Positions 35,301-46,688 of a stretch of DNA of 64,000 nucleotides are shown in pieces. A model generated the notes under the pieces. It was not told where the DNA came from and searched no databases. It saw only the letters and a list, made by a program, of their open reading frames with translations. Every line of letters starts with the position of its first letter. Positions within the stretch are counted from its first letter, which is position 1. The stretch is from Mucidula mucida (lineage: Eukaryota > Basidiomycota > Agaricomycetes > Agaricales > Physalacriaceae). The stretch lies in the NCBI GenBank assembly GCA_015501055.1, contig JADNYV010000002.1, positions 1,116,001 through 1,180,000 on the forward strand, in the 5' to 3' direction. A program made the translations under genes and the position numbers.

Positions 35301-36943
35301 AGTTTCGACATCTTTCTTGCAGCCCGAACAATGTGTTTACCCTACGAACATAGCGAATGAATACAGCACTTCGGCGAGGACTAAGACAAACAGACCAGAC
35401 GCCGGGCATTCAAAGCGTCAACGAACCTCTTGACTTGGTGAGTATTGAGCTCGAAGGTCAGATCCACACTGCCATTCTTTCGGTGGACGGAAGCTGCCTG
35501 CCCCATGTCTGGAAAACGGTTCAATTTCAAAGAGATCAATACGTGAGAGTCCGCCAAAAAAGGGGGAATATGAATAAGTTCGACAGTTTGAGTGGCGACG
35601 TGAAAAGTTTCGTATGTGCCATTCTGAGATGCACATTAGTCTCAAGAGCGTAGCATATATTCCACGCACGTTATCAATGCTTGAAGTGAAGCCTTCAGCG
35701 TCAAGGTATATGCGGTTGACGAGGTTGGGGACGAAGTCATCAATCTTCGCTGAGCGTATTTCGAACGGTTGGGGACTAGACAATCAGGAGATTGGCCACA
35801 ATGGATGATAAGAACATACAAAGCAATATGAGCTGCCGCAAGAGTGTTCAGGATATCTTGAGACAGAACTTCCCAATCTGTCACACCACCAGTAGGGGAT
35901 AGAAGAATGTTGCGAAGCTGGGAACTGCCAGGGAAGAATGTTGCATCGAAGGTTGAGTTCACAAAATCTTGTCTCCTGTCCTTGACTGCAATGGGGGGCA
36001 AAAGGTTTGCAAATATATCGAGAAGAGCCTCTACGACGAGGTATTCTGAAGAAGCTATTAGCAGATATTCATCTTGGTTCACGAGTATCATTGTCTGACC
36101 TCTTGAAAGAGAAAGCGCAAGTCCGATTCGACGTCTGTATGGGAACAAGATATTGATTTCAACGCCCCAAACGAGACTAGCGACATACCCTCCAAGTAGA
36201 GTAGCGTTTCTCAATTTCCTTCGGTTCTCGGTATGGCGGAGAGAAGTCTCTAATAGTAGATTATAAGCCTACGGAAGTCAGCCTCAGAGATCCTTATGAC
36301 GCGGATTCAATGTACCGTGCAGATAAGGTCGCGGCCGAGGCGTTGCTTGTCCGTAACCGATTCAGGAAAGCAGCGATTGCACAAAGTCGAATACAGTGCA
36401 TTGCCTATTGCAGATTTCGCGTTTTCTGGATATACTGAGAGAAAGCTAAGTAAAAGAGACATGATTCTCACCTGAGGGGTCCGCCTCGAGAAAGTCCTGC
36501 GGATCGTAAGCCAAGTGGTAGGATGACGCACAGAACATACCAAGAGTCCTGATAACAGAGCACGCTGGACAGCTTCCCATGAATTGGTAGGCTCATTAGA
36601 GCCCCTATCAACAGCAGAGAGCCGTTTAGAAAATACGAAATCAAGCACGGTAGAGCAGAAAGTATAAGCAGGCAACGGGTGCTCCCGATACAAGGGCAGC
36701 ATTGGCTGCCTAAGCATTTCGGCGAGCTTTCCGACTGTGGTAGACGGCGGAGACGATAGTTCCTATAGCAATCACGTCACTGAATCCATCGAAAGGGCGA
36801 AGTGAGCTAACCAAGAGTGTCAATGCACTACCCAATTGTGCCATCGATTTGCTGACATCGCTACCCTTCGACGTCGCCTTGGTGGCCGCAATGAGAGCAG
36901 AGAGGGATTTCTTGACATCGCACAGGGTCGCCGTGGGCGACAT
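32391..36943 (-). CDS. Large protein with helical-repeat head, PH-like region, disordered basic middle and C-terminal coiled coil; possibly Red1/SYCP2-like
   Basis: One gene with at least a dozen short introns, an estimated 1,150-1,250 residues. Start: MSPTATLCDVKKSLSALIAA. The first ~350 residues are alpha-helical and look like ARM-type repeats (MAQLGSALTLLVSSLRPFDG; DWEVLSQDILNTLAAAHIAL). A beta-rich stretch follows (TYETFHVATQTVELIHIPPF, VDLTFELNTHQVKRF, LNVDLALDFNCNGVPYT). Then comes a long acidic/basic disordered region with KRRKIEPSP and TRSARNKRQK. The end is coiled coil (IQNVLVQRISRKFDHVKAD; FETEYASYRRKLIDNFEQT). I do not recognise a family by sequence. This order of parts matches meiotic axis proteins such as Red1 and SYCP2; that is inference from architecture only. 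Confidence 0.6.
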
Positions 36944-37281
36944 CGCGCACCGACGCCAACTATATATGGCGGTCCTGAAGAAAGGAAGGAGCCAGTCACG
37001 GTTAACAAAATCAGGTGACACACTGTAACGTGAACGTGACGGTGCCTACATAGTACACTGTACTCTCACCCCAGGGTCGCACCAAACCCACGGAGTACAT
37101 GCAACCACGTCCAAAATGAGTAATTGGAACAGGCCTGGAATGCAACACGCAACATCGCTGCAAAGATCCTATTACATGCGAACAATCCAAGTCTCCCGGA
37201 TACAGACATTCAAACAAGGACGATTAGTCCTCTGTTATATCCATATACGTAGTATTACAGTTCGGTGCAACAAGATACTTA
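36944..37281. other. Gene-free stretch between two minus-strand genes
   Basis: It should carry the promoter of the large helical/coiled-coil gene and the 3' UTR of the tRNase Z gene. No domain-bearing ORF is present. Confidence 0.45.
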
Positions 37282-38567
37282 TCACCTCCGAGGACTCCTT
37301 GATCTCTGTTCGCGTTCATTGCGGCGGGACCTGCCGCGTGTTTTAGTTTGTGCGTGAGAGTGGTGATGTCGGCGCTGTTGCTGATTACTTTCTCGTCCTC
37401 GGTGTGGGCGTGAAGAGAAAGAGTGGGACGTCTCGTGATAGGTGTTGGAGGATGTGGGATATTCATCAACACCATGAGGCTCATCGCGAAGAGGAATATC
37501 AACCCGCATAAAATCCCAAGCAGTCGTCGCCCGTCCCATACCCCACGCCTCGCTCGCCTGCCTCTCAATTTCAAGCATAACGGCCTGTCGTATCTGGAAA
37601 ACATGATGGCTCTGGTCCGAGCTCGGTAACGTGAATCTACTGCCAATGTGATTCAGGATAAGCCTCTTTGCGCCGACTTGACGCGCGAAAGCACCAGCCT
37701 GATCTGGTGTGGAATGACCACGAAAATGAGCTGCCTGTTGAACAGTTTCGACAGAGCGGGAGGCGCGAGGATCAATGTACGGCGGAATGTAAGCATCGGT
37801 AGCTTCGTGAATGAGAAGGTCGGGGGGCGAGCCAAGGAGCGGTATAATGTTTGACGGATCATATGTGTCTCCGAGAATGGCTATTGAGCGGGAGGGGGGA
37901 GAACCAGCAGATGGAGAGCGCCGGAAGATGTATGCTAGACATGGATCGCGGTGCTATTGAAAAGTCATGATTAGGACTGGCGCGCTCTGTAAAGACGGCA
38001 ACGTACACTGATTGGTCCTGCGTCGACAGTCACCAGTTGTCCTGAAGCAAAGTTGCGCCAGAATCCAGCCTCATCTGCGCGAATGTCCGTTCCAGGTGCT
38101 TCACTTTGGTGGCGTTCGTCGTCCGCACATCCGGTCACCGCATCGCTGGGGGAGAGCAATTCGTGCACTACGTACTTGTCGGCAGACTTGGAAAACGTCA
38201 ACTTCATGTTCATCCGTACGAAGTTACGAATCCCAGCAGGCCCGTATATCTCGACGGTCGGTGACAGCTTTTCGGGTCGAGGAGGCAGGACAGGATTCGG
38301 TACAGGATATAAGAGGGACCTTAACAGTGTAACCAAGCCCATGACATGGTCCGCGTGCATGTGAGTTATGAAAATCTTCTCCACGCTCGTTGATTTGAGG
38401 CGCTGGGCATCCAATGGCTGTAAAGCAAACTGTCGAAGGGTGCCCTCAGCACAGTCCACCATCCATGATTTTCCATTGCCCTGGAGGTCGGCAAGAAGGC
38501 TTGAGCAGTTCCGCGCCATAGTAGGTCCCCCACCGCTGCTGGTACCGAAAAAAGTTACGCTTAGCAT
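37282..38567 (-). CDS. tRNase Z, short form (metallo-beta-lactamase fold)
   Basis: Predicted 410 residues in two exons (minus): 38567-38007 and 37953-37282. It removes 3' trailers from pre-tRNA. Visible motifs: VTFFGTSSGGGPT at the N-terminus, the zinc motif HMHADH (residues 69-74), a second metal region after the intron (HRDPCLAYIF, AILGDTYD, LLIHEAT), and HSTPDQAGAFARQ with the later LNHIGSRF. The length and single lactamase domain fit the ELAC1-like short class. The C-terminal ~60 residues are a His/Arg/Ser-rich extension ending RSRSPRR, unusual for the family and possibly a nuclear signal. An upstream AG directly before the ATG and a GTAAGT near 38645 suggest a 5' UTR intron; a start at 38590 (MLRSHLHQ) is also possible. 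Confidence 0.9.
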
Positions 38568-39755
38568 CTGGTGCAGGTGAGAGCGAAGCATGTATAACAC
38601 GTGAGAGGGAAACTTGGAAAGCTACTGCCAGCCTCTCACTTACAATCTTCAATTCAACATCTAAATGTCTCCTTCAAAATGTTAGGGCTGACGGTACGTG
38701 CATCATATCTTTGCAGGTCGGGTTTGTTGACCTCGCCGTGAGTCCAAGTTGAACGATGTAAAGATGGTAAGCACTCTACTAATCGTTTACATGTCAAGAA
38801 CGATGTTGTTTGTACTCTATCTTTATTTCACGGTGTTCAGAAACTCAGGAAGAAAGGCTGACTTCAACATAGCCGGCCTTAGCTCACCACAACCATTTTC
38901 TGACCAGGGTTTCGGCTGAAGATCATCAGGAGATGCAGCATATCTTTTGATTGAACCGATTTCCTTAGAAGTGCCATGTATTTCCTTCGCATATGTATGT
39001 TGATTCTACTGTTGCTATGGCCGCTCGAGGAACAGCTAAACATCATACATGTTCAGACTACTCCCCCCCCATCTAGTAAAGTAGTTTCCGGCTTGGTCTT
39101 GGAAGCATTTCCGCGTATGGCCGTTCCAAGAGGCAAATATAATCGTCGTATTCGCTCCAGTGAAATACCGAAGCGCTTGTTCGAAATACTAAAGGTCATT
39201 CGCAACAACGTCAGTGATGGTGCTAGTTCCATTGAGTCCCATATGCCTTTGAAGGGCGCAGATGTGTTTGTCGACTCTGATTTGTTGCCAGCGCCATAGA
39301 GCAGAAGCTGTATGATGTCACGAAACCTATGTAAGCCGATGCCTGGCGCATTAGGCGCATAGGTTCCAATTTTCTTGCTCAAGCTGAGTCCTAAAAGTAA
39401 ACTCACCGTATAGCAGAAGTCTGGAACAACCCGGTCCTGCTAACAAATTCTACCCTATGCGGAAAATCTGTGCGCACGAACCTCTGTTGCATGCGCCACA
39501 GATGGAGGGGGCCCATGAGCTGAAACGAAATGTCAAGCAGGTTTAGAGAATTGCCGTGGGTAGTTGCTCAGTATTGAAGTTAATACGCAATGCATCCAGT
39601 GGAAGATATAGCCTAGGACCTAGGTGCCTAATGTCTCGCGATGGCCCTGCGTGCCAAGGATTTATGCGACCGAGTCACAGAGCAGAAGCGAGTAACCCAT
39701 GTTGTAAGGAGAGCTCAACGAAAAAAGAAAGCCTGTGAATGGTACCATGAAACCA
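38568..39755. other. Sparse 1.2-kb stretch, no gene supported
   Basis: Overlapping ORFs occur on both strands (38976-39299 plus; 39053-39406 minus). The plus ORF begins with a signal-like MYFLRICMLILLLLWPL, but the rest resembles nothing I know. The minus ORF has an LLLYGAGN piece without the GKST of a true nucleotide loop. An additional minus-strand run around 39430-39510 (MGPLHLWRMQQRFV) might be an exon. The region may hold remnants of a dead gene, but I cannot prove one. Confidence 0.3.
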
Positions 39756-40280
39756 TTAAAGTACAAAACATCTGCTGTTGAGGTTATTCAGTGCATATAT
39801 GGCGGATGAGTGCGACTCACTGTAGCGAAAAATACCAAGCAAGGGGTCAACGTTGTATACAGACAGCCGCTGTTCTGGTATAGTGTCGCGCGACAGCTCC
39901 CGCTGTTGCGCCGCGATCGCACTCTGCTGATGTTGCTCTACCATCGCCATAGTTCTAGGCTGCTGTTCAAAATCTGTCTGCGTTGCCGCTCGTGCACGGG
40001 CGTTATCCACGTAGTTTCTTTGCCAATTTCTTATACGGCGACGACGCCACCATATATATAGCAAGGTCCCCGTAAACAGCAAGGCGCCTACCGCATCATA
40101 TAAACGACATAAACGAATAACAAGCGAAGAACGCACCAATACCCAACACGACGCCGATGATCAGCCCATATCCGGGCCCTGCGGAACCTCACTGCAGTTG
40201 AACCCGGTACATGATGATGCGCGGACGAGCGCTAACCGAGTGCATAGCGATAATAAGAGCAATCGATGTATCCGCTCCAT
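39756..40280 (-). pseudogene. Small single-pass membrane protein gene with a one-base frame break
   Basis: The first exon reads MERIHRLLLLSLCTRLALVRA, a signal peptide, then CTGFNCSEVPQGP, and stops soon after. The neighbouring frame continues with a clear membrane helix, GYGLIIGVVLGIGALLFTGTLLYIWW, assembled over an intron of about 50 nt, then RRRRIRNW and a polar tail (NVDPLLGIFRY). Adding one C to the CCC run at 40174-40176 (G on the plus strand) joins the two as PQGPGYGLII. Basidiomycetes have many such short Cys-rich, single-pass proteins of unknown role. A GTGAGT after GIFRY suggests another intron, so the 3' end is uncertain. It may be a pseudogene or an assembly error. Confidence 0.45.
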
Positions 40281-41107
40281 TATGTCTTGTCAAAATTGAT
40301 GATGACAGGAAAGTCAGAACAGGTGGTGAGGGTGTTTCGCCGCGCCATCAGTTGCCATCGCTCGACGCAAGACAAGGCGGTCTTGGCCAGCTCTTGGCAG
40401 TACGAAAGCAAGGACAAATTCTCCTTATGATGTGCAAACCCGATCAATTCGTGATGTCATGCCTCTCCTCTCGTAAAGGAAGGTGGAGGAATAGTTGGTT
40501 CTGGCTTTCAGAACGTCGAATTCTCTATCAAGTAGACAGTAATCAGCTAATTATCTTCAGTGGATCGCGTCGGCAAAGAATTAATCCGTATATATGTAGG
40601 ACGGTATATGTTCGAGAGTTGTGTGAAGCCCTAGGTCACACTGCGCTGTGAGACCTGGCTTGATGGTGAATATAACATGGGACGAGAGGTCGCTACAGCC
40701 AAAAATGGCGAATACATGAAAAACGGAACTTGAAAGGGAGAAAAATCTAGAATTAATTCGAAGGCACGGAGTCAGCCATGAAGGCGAAAAATCGGCTGGC
40801 ATACATATGGTTCTGCCACGAGCATTGAACGCAAGTACACATTGACATTCGAGGCTCCTTGGGCAATGGGAACATGACACGAGATGAGGGAACGATCAGT
40901 TGGACAGTGTAAGTATTGACTAGAATTGAGTCGGAGTAATTTGGTTCAGCGGCGCACGCCCAAGAGGGGCCAACCGGATCAGGTTGAAGTAGAGAGCGAC
41001 AGAGAGATAACTTATTAAGGAGGACAGCAGGTCAAGTCACGTGGCAAAAGTTTGGTTTCCCCTTTACGGTCATCTACTAGGACCTCGACGTTCATTTGCA
41101 ACAGACT
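40281..41107. other. Gene-free stretch between divergent genes
   Basis: It separates the small membrane-protein gene (-) from the acidic orphan gene (+). A CACGTG site lies at 41038-41043, 65 bp before the latter's start codon. ORFs of up to 146 codons occur but show no domain or plausible splicing. Confidence 0.4.
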
Positions 41108-41782
41108 ATGGCGCCGCCACCGCCCTCATCATCGCCCGCGCAGGGTATGCGACGACCACATGTGGTTGTGCATCCGCCCGAAGAAGACGAAATTGAGCCT
41201 TGGTGCTGCTTCAATGCAGATGACGTATACGAGAACGGCGAGCTACGCGAGGCACTGGATGGCCTCGAGAGTGACGCGGAGGAGGAAGAGGACGATGACA
41301 GTTATGGCGGGAGAGGGCGGGAGGACAGCGAGATTTACGAAGTCGTCAGGGTGCGGCGACGTGACCGTTCACCGACACCGCCGCCACGGGCCCGACGCTC
41401 TCGGAGCATCTTTTTCGCCTTCAAGAAGAGAAAGGAGGAGGAGCAAGAACAGCAGGAGCCAGAGCGCAGCACATCACCAACTCCGTCATTTTTGTCAAGA
41501 CGATTCTCTTCATTCTTCAGCAGCACGCCCTCGCTCCCCCGTATGTCCACCTCGTCCACCAGTCTATCGGATAGCGGTCCGGATACTCCCACCGACCCCA
41601 TCCCTCCCAAACCATCCCGCTCTATTCTCCGACGTCTCTCGTCCTTTCGTAAAGCTCCTCCTAAATCCGCACCGCCTAAACCCGCATCGCCTTCTCCAAC
41701 GCTGGAGCCGTTTGAAGGCGAGATGCGACTCGACTCGTTGCATTTTGAAGAGGGGATCAGTTTCGACGTTGATCGTTTTTAG
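41108..41782 (+). CDS. Intronless acidic/Ser-rich orphan protein
   Basis: A single open frame of 224 residues, one of the few intronless genes here. The start chosen gives MAPPPPSSSPAQGMRR; an upstream in-frame start would be TTG. An EDEIEPWCCFNADDVYENGELREALDG-type segment (about 25-55) is followed by a Glu/Asp run, an Arg-rich stretch (RRRDRSPTPPPRARRSRSIFF), a Lys/Glu stretch, and repeated SSF and Ser/Pro segments such as ILRRLSSFRKAPPK. The last residues (MRLDSLHFEEGISFDVDRF) look conserved-like. No family was recognised; it is probably a disordered phosphoprotein. Confidence 0.55.
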   Translation: MAPPPPSSSPAQGMRRPHVVVHPPEEDEIEPWCCFNADDVYENGELREALDGLESDAEEEEDDDSYGGRGREDSEIYEVVRVRRRDRSPTPPPRARRSRSIFFAFKKRKEEEQEQQEPERSTSPTPSFLSRRFSSFFSSTPSLPRMSTSSTSLSDSGPDTPTDPIPPKPSRSILRRLSSFRKAPPKSAPPKPASPSPTLEPFEGEMRLDSLHFEEGISFDVDRF

Positions 41783-42303
41783 TCATTATCATTATTTCTA
41801 GGTTTCGCCACATATTATCATCACACTTGCATAGCTGCCACATGTCTACCATATTTGAACATTACTTTGACTCCATTTCAGCAGTGTCTCCAGTTCGCTC
41901 AACATATTAAATTCGGTTCTTCAAGGTAAGATACTGCAACTGAAGCTCCAAGATATTGCGTCGCGTGGAAATTCAGAAACTTCCAAATCGCAGAATAGGC
42001 ATTTTGTTCGTGGTAAGGCAGTGATGCACAAGTGGGTTTTATAGGGTATTGTATAGCTTGAGGTGAAATGTGAGTATACAAACTCGCGTAAAGTTGCTTT
42101 CATTGTGAACGTGTATGCTCAAAGATAAAGTCACCGATGGTCCTGCATATTTGACGAACTACGAGCAAGGAACCAGGCACCGTCCACACAGCCCCGATCC
42201 AATTATGGCTCAAGGCCTGACCTGTGATGAGCTCTAAACAGCCCAACATCATGTCGACGTCCCTCCACACCCTCCCGCCGTCCATTGCCCTCTGTTCCGC
42301 TCC
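41783..42303. other. Gene-free stretch between two plus-strand genes
   Basis: It should hold the 3' UTR of the acidic orphan gene and the promoter of the kinase-RasGEF gene. No repeat, RNA gene or domain-bearing ORF was seen. Confidence 0.45.
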
Positions 42304-45300
42304 ATGAGCATCAAAGACCTCATCTCTCTATCCGGCGTACCAGGCTTGGATGTGGCTGTCACTTCGCGTATGTTCTTTCACTCTTATTGGTCTGCGTGCC
42401 TCATGTGATTCATCGCTAGTCACCAGCACGTACGCGGCAGTCGAAAACGTCAAACTCTACAAGGTTCGCATGCGTAAAATGTGCCTACCATTACACTGAC
42501 CTCTTTTCAGAAACAATGCGAAGACATGAGCTCGAGATGCGTCAGTTTGATGCTTTCCCTGCGGGACAGCTCTACAGGATTGGAGGGAAACAGAGCGGCG
42601 GAACTGATAGACGAGGTGAACCAGTGAGTTCTCACTATCTTCAGCCTTCGCAGGGTTTATCATCATGCAGTGTCGTCGAACGTATCAATAGAAAGGTCCT
42701 GGAATGGGCCGCTCTGAGCCGGCTACGGAGTTTCATGTCGCAGCGCGAAATCAAAGACGGTATTGACAGACTGCAACATGACATTGATGCAGCAATCGGC
42801 AAGTTTAATGTACGTTTCCCTGGCTTCAAGTCCATTTGATGTTTACCGTTCATTTGCAAGATTCAATTAAATCTGGAGCTGTCGCGTGTTCAGCTCGAAG
42901 CGCGCGCCACACAAGAGAGAGACAGAGCAGAATTTCGAGAGCTCTTACAGAAAATTGTTCGGAGCACCGATGACATGAAAGTCCTTCTAAGCGCACAATC
43001 TACGGCGGTCTTGGAGGACGTTATGGAGTCATTGCAAAATGTGTGTTATATCGTTTCTGTCCTAAGCATTGAACGCCTAACCAACGTAGGAACTCCATGA
43101 ATCGAGTACGCTTGAACCTGGTCAAGAGAAGAGTTTCCGACAAGGACTCTGGTGGCTTCACGATCAAACTTCAAAACTGCCTCCATTAGAAGACCGTACG
43201 CTTTTCAACCCACTTCCTACTAACGCTAAGTAAATTATCCAGTAACTGGTCAAGTGACTTTAGAACGCGACCAACCGAGTGTCGCGCGAGGGACGTTCAA
43301 TGACATCTTTCATGGTGAGTTATCTTCCATGGTCGATTGCAGAATGACCGTACTTAACCGTATAACCGCACCAGGACAATGGCTAGACAAAGAACCGGTA
43401 CGTCACACCATCATAATGCTCCATATGTCACCCACATTTCAGGTTGCTTTGCGATTACCTCGGGCATTGGCGAACTCGCCCGATATTCGCAGAGTGAGCT
43501 TCAAACAATCTGAAAGAGGTTAACTTTTAACTTGATACAGAGGTTTAAAAGAGAGGTCAGCATTTGGAGAAGTCTAGACAAACATCCATATGTCGTTCCT
43601 CTGTAGGTGTTTTCGGACCTTAAAGCTTCCAATCTCATTTTGTCGCTAGCTATGGGTTTGCTAATATTGAAAATGAAACGTACTCGGTATGACGTCCTGA
43701 CATTCCTTTGGTCTTCTCTCACAGCGACAAGGTCAGCCCATGGATGGACAATGGAACTGCAATATCATTCGTTCACAAGTCTCCTGATGTTGATCGTTTA
43801 CGCCTTCTCACTGAGATCGCTGAAGGTGCGTGTATGTCCTGCAAGCTCTGTTGCAACCGTTCCAGCTTGCATCCTTTTCTCAGGATTAGAATATCTGCAC
43901 GGACACAAGATAATCCACGGGGATCTCCGCGGTGTAAGTGCTGTCATTTCTTTATGAAAGCCCCTTAACGAATATCTACAGGCCAATGTCTTAATATCCC
44001 GCAACGCAACGGCACGATTGTCTGACTTCGGACTATCCAAGTTTTTCGAAGATGTAAGTTCCCAGCCTGTCTCCTCTTGGTGTATTAAGCGTTTTCAGTG
44101 TGCTCAAGGATTGAGCACTTCCCCGTCGATGAACCCTCGGTGGTCTGCACCAGAACTCCTTTTAAACACAGGATCGTATTCTACGTACTCCGACGTATGG
44201 TCTTTTGGGATGGTTGCACTCGAACTTCTGACGGGCGCACAGCCCTTCAATTCATTACCCAGAGATATCACAGTAGTTCGAGACTTGGACCACGGGAAGA
44301 TTCCTAATCGTCCCGCATCCTTTGCTGCCCCCAAAGAATTACACAATGAGCTCTGGGAACTGATGCGTCGGTGCTGGCATAGAAAGCCCTCGTCAAGACC
44401 ATCAATATCCTTAGTGAAGACGAGATTACTTGAGCTGAGAGGTATCATTTCCTGTAAGTGAGTCTACTCGATATCGTAAACATCGTTATTCACTGTTTGT
44501 GCAGCTCCGAGAAAAGAGAAACGAAATTCTCTTCTGTCCAATTTGAGGTCGCGAACTTCATCAGCCAGTAGCGACGGGAGCGGCGTCAAAGCGAACACCC
44601 ATCTGCGAATTCCGTCAAGTTTAACGTCGGTGCCTCAAGGTCAACCGTTACCTCCTTCACCTAGTCCCTCGAGTGTATCCGAGGGGCTCAGTTCGCTGTC
44701 CAGCGTGAACATGGTGTCCAGTGCCACTCACGCTCGTCGCTTTTCAAACGCGTCTTCACCGCCTGCCACAACTCGACATGAATTGATCACGATTGATTTT
44801 GATACCGGCCCGAGCTCGCTTCCTGCGGACTTGGGCTCCTATTTCCCTCAATCTTACAGCCCACTCTCGAAAGCTTCTTCCTCAACGCTCCCGCCTCCGT
44901 CAACATCTGAAGAGCCTGCCTGTTCCTCGTCGGACTCGGTCATTGTCCATGTAAACAAACAAGGCTCAGTGGTTTCGGGAACGCTCGAAGGTCTGGTGGA
45001 TAGACTGATTACGACGTCTAGTACACATCTACAACGGGATATGGAATATCGAGACATTATGCTTACCATGTGTCATGGTTTTGCTAGTCCAGAGAGCGTT
45101 TTTCAAACCCTATCTCTCCGCTTTCGGGATGCAGAGCGACGGGGCGTGCCCACAAGTCAACGGATTGACGTACAGTTCAACATATACGTCGTCATTCTAT
45201 ATTGGCTATCAAATTCTCACCTTCCTATTGACCCGCCGCTCCTCGCACAGCTGAAAGAGTTCTGTGTCTCTGGAATTTCCTCTCATCGTTCATCGACAAT

Positions 45301-46252
45301 GAATGAAAAAGCCAAGGAGATTCTACGCGCAATAGAAGCACGATCAAGGATGCCGCAACACGCACCCGTACCTTCTTCACCCGGCAATAGGAAGGTACCC
45401 AGGAGCGACACTATCATGCCCGAAAATCTAGCGGTAGCATTGACGCTGCTCGAGGTAGATCGTTTCAAAGCGATTTTACCCACCGATTACCTGCAGCACA
45501 CGATTGTGTCCACGTCTGCCGGCAAGGTCAACACCGCTTTAGCAACCAGTGCCAGAATTCAGTTGTGGATCAAGAAATCCATCCTCCACAGTGATGAACA
45601 GGATGGGAGAGTCGAAGTGCTCAAGTTCTTTGTACTTGCTGCCCAAGTAGGTGCTGCTTCTGCTCAAAGAACCAGACTTCTCATTTTGAACAAGGAATGT
45701 TGTCGGCTGCGTAATTTTGGATCCATGGCATCCATCGTTAAGGCCCTTGATTCTGCCCCCATCAAATACCTCACGCTGATGAAAGATGCGCTTCCTGCGC
45801 CGCTCCATCGAGTGCTCGACGAGATGACGCAGATTCTCGACCCAGCGTCGAACTACCGAGCATATTCGAAATTATATAAAGATGCCCCAGTTGCAGTCCC
45901 ATGGCTAGAACCGCATCTTCACGAACTTGCTGGGAGGATGACCTTCAGCCGGCCGCTAACTGAGAGTGGAGGACGTTTTCTAATTAACTTTGAACGTTAT
46001 GTGAAGTTTGTGGACTGTATCAAGGACCTAATGCGTCTGTCCGGGATCGAGAAGGAGCTGAAGGAAGATTCGGCGAACGATGGGCCGCTTGTCTACTTGG
46101 AGCACCATCTCAGGAATGTGGAGAGGATCGATCCCCACATCTGCACGGAGGCCGATATGATGCAACGGAGCGAGATACTTCGACTCAAGGATGAAAGACA
46201 CTATCAGCTGAGGACCGCACAGCTCAAGAAGCTCGGCTTCAGGACCAGATGA
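42304..46252 (+). CDS. MLKL-like helical domain, TKL pseudokinase and RasGEF in one protein
   Basis: Predicted 1,069 residues in 16 exons: 42304-42367, 42420-42463, 42511-42623, 42671-42809, 42861-43040, 43090-43195, 43243-43314, 43375-43397, 43443-43493, 43541-43602, 43650-43686, 43732-43825, 43884-43933, 43982-44053, 44099-44453, 44505-46252; frame verified at every junction. Residues 1-~180 form a helical bundle like the MLKL N-terminal adaptor. Residues ~230-485 are a TKL-type kinase fold (GTFNDIFHG, HGDLRGANVLI, SDFGLSKF, WSAPELL, DVWSFG). The VAxK lysine is Arg (VALR) and the catalytic-loop Lys is Arg, so activity is doubtful. After a Ser-rich linker come RasGEF-N (about 640-720) and a full CDC25-type RasGEF (about 790-1060; FKAILPTDYLQ, CCRLRNFGSMASIVKALDS). 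It probably activates a Ras-type GTPase in response to an unknown signal. Confidence 0.85.
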
Positions 46253-46688
46253 GTCTAGGTGACGAGATGATGTGCTTTGTTCGTTTCATTAGCTTTCCGT
46301 TTCGGACACTTGCTGCTGAATTATTTATATTTTATACCTTAGATACAGAGATTGTAGCTTCTAGCACTCGTGTATATCACAACTGCATAAGATCGATACG
46401 CGCGCGAAGTTATTACTAACTGATACTGAGGCCGAAATGAAAGGCCAAGCCTGGACAAGTCGAGTGGAATTCTGACGAGATTGTCAGATATGAAGACTTC
46501 GGCAGTCGCCACAGGTGCAAGAATGAACGCAATCCGCCGAGATAATTCAATTTTGAATTGTTGTGTGCGTGGCACACGAGAATTGCGACATGTGGCGTTA
46601 GTGGCCATATATAGCAAGATATGACCCTAAGGGGACCTTTCCTCCAAAACTTTCGGACGCTTTTATCCTTACACTTATCATCATTCAA
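46253..46688. other. Promoter region of the Met30-like gene
   Basis: It is located between two plus-strand genes. A TATATA element at about 46609-46614 lies some 75 bp before the start codon and may be the TATA box. Nothing else was recognised. Confidence 0.4.

Noticed and set aside
38976..39299. Plus ORF starting with a signal-peptide-like sequence
   Set aside because: The remainder has no Cys pattern, domain or splice signals, and hydrophobic starts arise by chance in AT-rich DNA.
39053..39406. Minus ORF with LLLYGAGN, reminiscent of a G-alpha nucleotide-binding loop
   Set aside because: The following residues are KSESTN, without GKS/T, and no other G-protein motif appears. An overlapping plus-strand ORF is equally long.
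41052..41801. 249-codon plus ORF overlapping the acidic orphan gene
   Set aside because: It is the shadow frame of the better-composed 224-residue ORF and has an erratic Arg/His/Pro composition.
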